A stretch of DNA of 64,000 bases from Citrus sinensis (taxonomy: Eukaryota > Streptophyta > Magnoliopsida > Sapindales > Rutaceae): positions 15,901,501-15,965,500 of the forward strand of contig NC_068558.1 of NCBI RefSeq assembly GCF_022201045.2, written 5' to 3'. Below the pieces are notes generated by a model. The model did no database searches, had not been told where the DNA came from, and was given only the letters and a program-made list of their open reading frames with translations. Within the stretch, counting starts at the first letter, position 1; every line of letters begins with the position of its first letter. This document shows positions 55,445-64,000 of this stretch, piece by piece. Both the position numbers and the translations under genes were made by a program.

Positions 55445-57090
55445 TTAGTTCTCAGTCCTTATTCTTTGTTTAATCTCGAAGTCAAATTCGTGTAGCAAAA
55501 GGATCCACCTTATCAACCTTGGTTTGGCATCGTTTTTTAAAATCAAATACTTTATGGCTAAGTAATCTGTGTAAACAGTCACTTTGGTGCCAACCAAATA
55601 AGCTCTAAATTTGTCAAATACAAAGACAATTGCTAGTAACTCCTTTTTCAATGGTAGCGTAATTAATCTGAGCATCAACTAGAGTTTTGTTAGCATAATA
55701 AATAGAGTGAAAAATTTTGTTCTTTCTTTGCCCTAACACTGCTCCAACAGAGTGGTTGCTGGCATCAGACATCAACTTAAAAGGTAAGTTCCAATCTGGT
55801 GTTATAACAATTGGTGCTGTAGCAAAAGCTTTCTTCAATTCTATAAAAGTCTTTAAACAAAGCTTACCAAAATAGAAAGGCCTATCATGCTCCAACAGCT
55901 AGCATAAGAGTTTTGATAATTTAGAAAAATCCTTAATGAATGTTATATAGAATTCTGCATGTCCCAAGAAATTCCTAATGCCTTTAACTGAAGTAAGTGG
56001 TGGGAGTTTACTATTTTGACCTTCTCCACTTATATTCCTTTTCTAGAGACTTTATGGCTTAGGATTATCCCTTCTTGTACCATAAAATGACATTTTTCCT
56101 AATTCAACACTGAATTTATCTCCTCACATCTTTTAAGCATATTTTCTAGATTATGCAAACAATCATCATAGATCTCCCCAAAAATCGAAAAGTCATCCGT
56201 GAATACCTCAAGCGTTTGCTCTACCATATTTTAAAAAATAGACATCATACACCTCTGGAATATTGCTAGAGCATTGCATAAACTAAAGGACATCCTTCTG
56301 AAATCCTTCTGAAATAAGCAAAAGTTCCATAAAGACAAGTGAATATTGTCTTCTCCTTATCCTCTAGTGCTATAGCAATATGGTTGTAGCCAGAATACCC
56401 ATCCAAGAACCAGTAGTACTTTTTTCCAACAAGTCTATCTAGCATCTAATCTATGAAAGGCAACCAGAAGTGATCATTCCTTATGGCTTTGTTTAGCTTC
56501 CTATAGTTCATGCAAACTCTTCATACAATCACTGTTTTTGTGGGAATAAGCTCATTCTTCTTATTTGTTACAATAGTCACTCCACCTTTTTTTGGATCAC
56601 ATTGTACTGGACTCACTCAGGAGCTGTCGGATATTGGGTAGATGATTCCAGCATCAAGTCATTTGATAATCTCTTTCTTCAGAACTTCTTTCATGATGGG
56701 ATTTAATCTTCTTTGCTACTCTACCGAGTTGTTGTAGCAATCCTCCAGCAAGATCTTGTACATACATATGGAGGGGCTGATTCCTTTGATATCTGCCATA
56801 GTTTATTTAATGGCCTTCTTGTATCTCCCCAACATTTCCATTAAGCTCTTCACTTGATCTACATTTAAATAAGATGAAATGATTACATGTAGTGTGTTAT
56901 TGTCACCAAGATAAACATATTTTAGATGTGAAGGTAGAAGTTTTAATTATAAAACATGAGGTAATTCAATAGATGGCACAGCAGGTTTCACTTGCCCATT
57001 TGAAAGATCTAGAGACTCAAAATGTCTGTCTGTCCTCACAGGTCACTTCTCTCTTAACTATGCTATATGCGTTGTTGCAGCATCTTCATC
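55445..57090 (-). pseudogene. Athila reverse transcriptase and RNase H
   Basis: RNase H is in two frames: 55895-55614 (TPDWNLPFKLMSDASNHSVG) and 55678-55445 ([33 protein letters not shown]). Upstream on the minus strand, the polymerase active-site box reads FTDD (about 56195-56206) where Athila normally has FMDD, with LEVF before and FSIFGE after. The region 56210-57090 holds the fingers and palm in many frames with stops. It is clearly dead, but it shows that RNase H was present in the source element. Confidence 0.85.
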
Positions 57091-57099
57091 TTCAAGTTC

Positions 57100-57660
57100 T
57101 TCAAACGTGGCGGCCTTGATTTCTTCATTGTTGCAGCAATTATTTAAGCTGTCTGTGACAGCAAGGTTCACAGCACCGACCAAATCACAATCTTCAACTT
57201 CATCAAGACTCTTCATTACTTTCAATACATTAAAGGTAACTTACTGATCATTAACCCTCATACTCAACTCTCATTTTTTAACATCAATTAAAGTTTTTCC
57301 TGTGGCTAAAAAAGGTTTGCCTAGAATAATTTGTACTTCTTTATCTGCTTCAAAGTCCAACACTATGAAATCCACTGGAAAATGAATTTATCCACTTTAA
57401 TCAATACATCTTCAATCTTGCCTTCAGGATAAGCATGAGATTTGTCAGCAAGTTGCAATGTCATTGTGGTTGGTCTGACTTCTCCAACTCCCAATTATTT
57501 GAATACTGATAATGGTATAAGATTAATACTTGCTCTCAAATCAAAACGTGTCTTACTATTGTATTTAGTTCCTGTGGAACAAGGAATTTTAAAACTTCCT
57601 ATATCCTTTAACTTCTAAGGCATTTTACTTAAAAGTATATGGTTGCATTCTTGTCTTAGA
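57100..57660 (-). pseudogene. Athila protease, active-site motif mutated
   Basis: The minus-strand reading gives ...TRFDLRASIN: the catalytic Asp (57540-57542) is kept, but the Gly of DLGAS is Arg, and the Cys before it is Phe. The remaining strand order ([12 protein letters not shown]-like, [11 protein letters not shown]) is recognisable, with stops. Confidence 0.75.
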
Positions 57661-58136
57661 GCAACTATTTCAAATTCTCCAAGCCTCTTTTTCCTTGCCA
57701 ATATATCTTTCAAAAACTTCACATAATTTGGCATTTATTCCAATACTTCCACAAAAGAAATTTTGATATGCAGTTGTTTTAATACTTCTAAGAATTTACT
57801 AAACTGCTTGTCATGTTTTTACTTCTGAAATCATTACGGGAAGATTTCCCCTTGGGTATAATTAGGTTATGTTCTTCTTTTTGGTACTTTAACTAAAATA
57901 TGAACATTCTTTTCAGACCTTAAGTTAATCACCTTGCAATGCTCTTTTCTTTCTCTTCTTGGATCCTCTGTATTGTTTGGTAAATTGCCCTAAGGTATGT
58001 TGCTCAATGCTGTAGCAAGTTGTCCAATCTGATTCTCCAAGTTTCTTAAAGATATAGCTTGACTTTAGACCACTACTTCATTCTTCACAATATACTCCAT
58101 AATCAGAGTTTCAAAGGAACTAAATTGATCATTAAA
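57661..58136 (-). pseudogene. Athila gag C-terminal fragment
   Basis: Short linker and gag tail pieces (RLGEFEIVAL-like, KEHCKVINLRSEK-like) with an internal deletion near 57843-57855. It ends abruptly at 58136, where forward Athila LTR starts. Confidence 0.75.
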
Positions 58137-58278
58137 ACAAAATCTGCACTGTTGGGATTGCTGTAGCAAATCTAATAATATTAATTCCTGTGGAGACGAT
58201 CTTGAATACTCATAATTATATTACTTGTTGTGTACACTTGCACATTGACACCAATAGCATTAGTATTTTTACCCAACA
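58137..58278 (+). mobile_element. Athila LTR tail (142 bp)
   Basis: Equals 2131-2272. The rest of the LTR is missing; the upstream sequence is the reversed Athila gag. Confidence 0.85.
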
Positions 58279-58284
58279 AGTTTT

Positions 58285-58302
58285 TGGCGCCGTTGCTGGG
58301 GA
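58285..58302 (+). other. tRNA-Asp primer binding site
   Basis: TGGCGCCGTTGCTGGGGA, identical to 2279-2296. Confidence 0.85.
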
Positions 58303-58406
58303 TTGATTATTCATTGTGATTTGTGAAATTAGTTTTAACGGTGCTAATTTTTAATTTTATTTTGATTTGTTTATTTTGTTGACATAGGTGATCTAACAAC
58401 CGTTGC

Positions 58407-60083
58407 ATGCGCAAATATAAATCTATTGAATTCCAGTTTGATCCAGAAATTGAACGAACTGTAAGGAGATTGAGAAGAGAGCATCAGGAATTACAAGCTG
58501 CTGTAATAATAGATGAATTCCAAGATTTGAGAAACTTGAACTGTAGAGAGGAGATACAACCAGTCAATGTACATGAAGGTCTGAATGGACAATGTGTTCA
58601 AAGGCAACCAGGGAACAACAACATTATTCACATGGCGAACGATATAGATAGAGCCATTCGAGATTACGCAGTGTTGACTCCTCAAGCCATACATCCGGGA
58701 ATAGTTAGACCCGACATTCAAGCTGACAATTTTGAACTCAAACCCGTGATGTTTCAAATGCTTCAAACAGTGGGGCAATTTAATGGTTTGCCATTCAAAG
58801 ATCCTCATCTATACCTTAAGTTATTTTTGGAAGTAAGTGATGCTTTCAAGATTGCTGGAGCATCGCAGGAAGCATTGAGACTCAAACTTTTCCCTTTTTC
58901 TTTGAGAGACCGAGCAAGAGCATGGTCGAATTCTCTACCACCAGATTCTATCACTACATGTAATGATTTGGCTAAAAAATTTTTGATGAAATACTTCCCG
59001 CCAACCAAGAATGCAAAGTTGAGGAACGAGATCACATCTTTCCATTAACTTGAAGATGAGAGCTTGTGTGATGCATGAGAGAGATTTAAGGAGTTACTTA
59101 GGAGATGTCCTCATCATGGTATTCCTTGTTGCATACAATTGGAAACTTTCTATAATGGTCTCAACCCAAGTACTAGATTGATGGTGGACGTTTCAGCAAA
59201 TGAGGCCTTATTATCTAAGTCTTATAATGAGGCTTATGAAATTTTAGAGAGAATAGCCAACAATAACTATCAGTGGCCGTCAACCAGACAAGCTGCTGCA
59301 AGAGGAACAACATGAGTTCATAACGTAGATGCCTTGACAGTATTGTCAACCCAAGTAACTTCATTAACAAACATGGTGAAAGGTATGACCAGTGCTCCAG
59401 CAACTGTTAACCAAATTTCTAATGTGTCTTGTGTTTATTGTGGAGAATGACATTTATTTGACAATTGTTCGGGGAATCCAGCTTCAGTCAATTATGTGGG
59501 CAGCTTCAATAGACAGAACCATAGCAATCCATATTCAAACACTTACAACCCTGGATGGAGACAACATCCGAACTTTTCATGGGGTTGTCAGAACCAGACT
59601 GCTGCAGCACCTAGTGGATTTTATCAGCAAAATCAAGAGCAAAGAAGCATCAACAATGATCAACTCAGCTCCCTTGAAGGTTTGATTAAGGATTATATTG
59701 TGAAGAATGAAGTAGTTGTCCAAAGTTATATTGTATCTTTGAGAAACTTGGAAAATCAAATTGAACAGCTTGCTACAACATTGAGCAACAGACCTCAAGG
59801 TAGTTTACCCAGTAATACAGAGGACCTAAGAAAAGAAGGGAAAGAGCACTGCAAAGTGATTAATTTGAGATCTGGAAAGGATGTTCATAGTCCCGTTGGT
59901 GTATCAAAAAGAAGAGTTGAGTCCACTTCAATCTAGAAAGAAGCTCAAATTGAAAAAGAGCCACAATCCTCAACTTCACAGCTCACTGGTGAGAGCAGTC
60001 AAGCTGCAGCATTTGCCAAAAATGATGATCCAACACCTGTGGATAACGAGATTGCAACAACAGACCCGAGTAAAGCAAAATAG
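58407..60083 (+). pseudogene. Athila gag, second copy
   Basis: Same frame and same four early stops as the 2401-4077 copy (59046-59048 first; the zinc-knuckle stop near 59447). It has an extra stop at 59934-59936, where copy 1 has CAG. Over the first 213 codons five residues differ, including Arg for Gln in LRDRARAW, which matches the family consensus better than copy 1 does. Confidence 0.9.
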
Positions 60084-60339
60084 AAGCAGTCTGCACAACC
60101 TGCTGCAGCACAACAATTTAAACATCCACCACCCTTTCCTTAAAGGTTTCAGAAGAAAAAACAAGACAAGCAGTTCAGCAAAATCTTGGGAGTGCCTGAA
60201 ACAATTATTTATCAATATCCCTTTTGTGGAAGCTCTAGAGCAAATGCCAAATTATGCGAAACTTTTAAAGGATATTTTGACAAAGAAAAGAAGACTTGGA
60301 GAGTTTGAAACAGTTGCTCTAACATAAGAGTGCAGCCGA

Positions 60340-60807
60340 ATGCTTCAGAGTAAGATACCACAAAAGATGAAGGATCCAAGAAGCTTCACAATCCCATGCT
60401 CCATAGGCACTAAATACAGTGGCAAAACACTTTGTGATCTGGGGGTTAGCATCAACCTCATGCCTTTATCAGTATTTAAGCAATTGGGAGTTGGTGAATG
60501 TAGACTAACAACAGTGACTCTACAACTTGCTGACAGATCTCATGCCTATTCAAAAGGAAAGATTGAAGATGTGTTGGTGAAGGTGGATAAATTTATTTTT
60601 CCAGTGGATTTCATTGTGCTAGACTTTGAGGCAGACAAAGAAGTGTCAATCATTGTAGGGAGACCTTTCTTAGCCACGAGAAAGACTTTAATTAATGTTC
60701 AAGAGGGAGAATTAACCATGAGGGTGAATGACCAGCAAGTTACAATCAATGTGCTGGATTCCATAAAGACTCCCGATGAGATTGAAGATTGTAATTTTCA
60801 ATCTTCA
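60340..60807 (+). pseudogene. Athila protease fragment, second copy
   Basis: Same as 4334-4801: DLGVSINLMPLSVFKQLG with the catalytic Asp at 60436-60438, and the frame reads on into MULE sequence. It has Ser in LADRSHAY where copy 1 has Tyr (family consensus is Ser). Confidence 0.85.
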
Positions 60808-63079
60808 ATAAATTCTATATTTAGTCTAGGACATTTGTATACATTTTTTCCCATTTTCTATAATGATATCTATTTATTACACATGTTAATTAAGTGCAAT
60901 TATTTATCTTGATGTGGATCAAGTAAAAAAACACAAAGAGATATCAATAAAATTAGATCTAATTTTGAATATTATGTATACTTTATGTAGTTTCAAACTT
61001 TTTACTTGTATTTGGAGACCATTTAAGGTTGTTGCTGAAGAAGTGTAGAAAGATGTAAAATAACCTCATCTTAAAACAACTATAAAAGATATTAAAATAA
61101 TATTTTTTTCAAAATCCGATTTTGAGAAAAAATTACAACAGAAATTTCAATCAAATCCATTTCACTGTGTCCATGCTTAACCATGACATCTTGAATTTCA
61201 AGAAACAGCCTAATAATCTTATATTCCTCTGGTTCCCTATATCCTATCGCATACATCACCCCATTAATTTTAACCGAAAAAAAGGTAACATGGCTACCTG
61301 CATTAATTTTAAACAAAAGTATTGCATCAAAAAAGGATAAACCAATATAATTTTATTTAGCAAACAACAAAAAAACTCAACCTAAATGAAATATACATGT
61401 AATTCGGCTAAAAAACGCACAAAAGCAAATTCAATCTAATACATATAAAAAATATAAAATAAAAAGAAAAAATAGCCCAGCAAAAAGAAAGAAAGTAGTG
61501 AATATAGTGAATTTAGTCTAATAGATAGAAAAATTATCACTCATAAGAATACATAGAATTCAATTTTACATGAACAAAGAAGCAAATACAATGAATTCAA
61601 TCTTATTAATATAACAATACCAAATTGTTGAAATGAATACAGGTATAATAATGGTGTATTTGGTCTAACAATTACATAAAGAGCAAATTAAAAACAACAA
61701 ATTAACAAAATACAACATTGAACAAAAAAAAGAATCCACCAATAATTAAACATAGTTTGTCATTTTGAAAAATAGACTTGAAAAACTTAATTTTTCACAA
61801 CGATCACTCAATATGGAAAAATTTTTATCAGAAAATGCTTGCAGAAATCACTAAAAAAATAGAGTTACTAACCTTTAAACTTAGGTTCTCTCCAGTACTT
61901 GAACTCAATCAATGCTACCAAAGCTTTGGTCAAAATCACAGTAGATTTATACAACATTTTTTGCGCCGTCCCACGTTCTCTCGATCTCTCCTCTCAGACG
62001 AAGAATATGGCAGTTTCTGTAGGTTTTTTTTTTCATTTGAAAGAACTGATCCTTAACTTAATCAGGTTAATTGAGTTTACTTTAAACTATTTCCACCTGT
62101 CAAAAATAAAGAATGAGAAACAACTCATTTGTTGTTTTACTAAAATGTCCTCAACGTTGTTAATATTTTTAACTGAGCAATTAAGTTAAGGATTTGAATG
62201 ACATTAGTTTGTAATTGAAAGAATTTAATTGATTCATTTAGTAAACTTCTGGTCTCTGAATTTTTTTTCTAGAACTAATGAGGACTCAATTAAAAATTAC
62301 CCATTAATCTATTACTAGTAAACAAAACAAAAACTTGCAAACATAACATAAAACTAGTAAATCATCAACAACTGTAAAATAAAACATAAATTTTGGAAAT
62401 GAAACATAAGAATTATAAAAGGAAGGTAAAATAAGTAAATTACTATAAAACTGATAAATTGATGTATTACTGGTAAATAAAATGAAAACTTATACGTATA
62501 ATATAAAAAAAGAAAATCAACATTAAATGCAAAATAAAACATAAACTTTGTAGATTATGCATAAAACTTATGAATAAAAGGCAAAATAAATAAATTAATA
62601 TAAGAGTGTTTGTCAGAAATAAAAGTTTACAATTTTAAAATAAAAACTCGTTATAATGTTTATTACCTTATATATTTATTATTTTTTAATTTAAATATAA
62701 CAATGGTAGTTTTGCATTTCTATAATACATGTGATGTTTAATTAAGGATGAAATTTTTTCTCAAAATCGGATTTTGAAAAAAATATTATTTTAATATCTT
62801 TCATAGTTGTTGTAAGATGAGGTTATTTTACATCTTTCTACACTTCTTCAACAACAACCTTAAATGGTCTCCAAATACAAGCAAAAAGTTTGAAACTACA
62901 TAAAGTATACATAATATTCAAAATTAGATCTAATTTTATTGATATCTCTTTTTTTTTTTTTACTTGATCCACATCAAGATAAATAATTGCACTTAATTAA
63001 CATGTGTAATAAATAGATATCATTATAGAAAATGGAAAAAAAATGTATACAAATGTCCTAGACTAAATATAGAATTTAT
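60808..63079. mobile_element. Internally deleted Mutator-like element, second copy
   Basis: Same ends, same ~325-bp inverted repeats and same internal join as 4802-7072. The transposase remnant is at 61092-61316 on the minus strand. Confidence 0.75.
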
Positions 63080-64000
63080 GATAACCGATTCAATTAAACT
63101 TATTCCACTTTTTTTTAGTATAATTTTTTTGCTTAATTAATGAATTTTTTTTGTTTAATTAAAGAATTTTTTTTTGTAAATGAATAAAATATTTTTCACT
63201 AAAATTATGTAGAAACAATGTTAATTTTTTAAATAATTAATAATCTTTTATGAATTTACTGGTTTTACTTTACATTTACTAATTCTATTTGTAATTTACA
63301 ATATTTATATTTATCATGATATTGATGCCGTAAATTTCATTACGGCATTATCTATAAAATTTTCCTTGAAATAATTAATGGAATCCACAATCCAATTCTT
63401 ACTACTTAACTTTATTGATAAATAATTTTAATTGCCAACGGCTATGCAGCTCTGTTTGAATAAAGCCCTTTTGCATGGTTCCAGTACGTGGAAATTTGTC
63501 ACAGAAATTTTGTAACTTAATTGATATGAAAATTTGTTTAATATTATCAAGTGAATTACTAATAATGATTAAAACTTATTATCATACTCAAGTATACATT
63601 AGCAAGAAATTTTGTACGAACATCTACAATTGAGCCTGACCCATAAAAATTGTTAACTCTATATTTTTTAAGTTATATTAATTATTGGTTAATTAGACAC
63701 CGATCTGCATGGACCCGCATGGATAAGTCTCTCGTTAATGTGCTCTGTAGTTGCACGAAAAATCCATGACCACGCTTTTGGCATTCAAAATCATCACCAA
63801 AGGAACGTAAAAAGTCAACGCAAGATAAGACCATCTTGGGAAGTATATTAATTTTATTATACGTAAGAGGTCTCCCATTTGCATGCATAAAGGTTGAAAA
63901 TTACAAATGACACACCGGAGATTTGATTGACACACACATCAACAATCCATATGCATGAAAATGACAAGAACTTAATTTTCTGTTTCTACGCGTGGCAGTT
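63080..64000. other. Extensin downstream flank, third full copy (truncated by the window)
   Basis: Matches 7073-7996, including the copia-like 25-base patch at 63766-63790. No gene within it. Confidence 0.8.

Larger units (their letters stand above)
51691..58136 (-). mobile_element. Athila interior without LTRs, reverse orientation
   Basis: Minus-strand order from right to left: gag tail, protease, reverse transcriptase, RNase H, integrase, third coding region. Both ends are broken: at 51690 against copia and at 58136 against a forward Athila LTR. Unlike the 30867-50276 element it keeps RNase H and the full third domain. Confidence 0.85.
58137..64000 (+). repeat. Direct repeat, copy 2 (copy 1 at 2131-7996)
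   Basis: The same order of LTR tail, primer site, gag, protease, MULE derivative and extensin flank. It is cut by the window end about 120 bp before the position of the putative 3' UTR intron, so a third extensin gene is expected outside the window. Confidence 0.93.

Noticed and set aside
1-64000. tRNA, rRNA, CRISPR or bacterial-type operon signals
   Set aside because: None seen. The tRNA-like stretches are 13-18-base primer sites only, and the repeats are transposon-derived.

Overview
The window is nuclear DNA from a flowering plant, most likely a eudicot. It contains an intron-bearing extensin-type cell-wall gene, Ty3/gypsy elements of Athila type with a tRNA-Asp primer site, Ty1/copia and Mutator-like (MULE) elements, and an endogenous pararetrovirus of florendovirus type. 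I cannot name the species from sequence alone. The only host gene I can defend is a short extensin-like protein, present twice (8299-8658 minus; 22606-22932 plus). A third copy of its downstream flank runs off the right edge.

Layout. 1-2272: copia 3' end and LTR joined to a truncated Athila LTR. 2279-4801: decayed Athila gag-protease. 4802-7072: internally deleted MULE. 7073-10884: extensin gene and flanks. 11105-13102: Athila fragment. 13103-15245: MULE fragment. 15254-16040: copia gag. 16048-17952: reversed Athila LTR and 3' UTR. From about 17953 to 25045 the block 6220-13311 is repeated in inverted orientation, making two arms of about 7.1 kb around a 4.6 kb spacer, with one extensin gene per arm. 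25046-30612: further MULE sequence carrying two small hairpin transposons (MITEs), each with a perfect 9-bp target duplication.

30620-51690 is a three-level nest. A copia element was split by an Athila element (LTRs 30867-32341 and 48874-50276, 5-bp duplication ATGTG), and the Athila 3' UTR was split by a pararetrovirus (39641-48522). The viral copy runs from one minus-strand primer site to the next, so it is one complete genome length (about 8.4 kb). It has inverted scraps of viral DNA at its left end, a perfect palindrome at the left host junction and an (AT)18 tract at the right. It encodes movement protein, coat protein with zinc knuckle, protease, RT-RNase H and a second ORF of unknown function; all are broken by stops and/or frameshifts.

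51691-58136 is the interior of an Athila in reverse orientation. 58137-64000 is a near-identical direct copy of 2131-7996, about 56 kb away.

None of the mobile-element or viral genes looks intact. The window records old transposition (the Athila LTR pair differs at about 8% of its first 310 bp), later viral integration, and more recent large direct and inverted duplications that copied the extensin gene. Because near-identical repeats make up much of the window, misassembly must be kept in mind for the large-scale structure.
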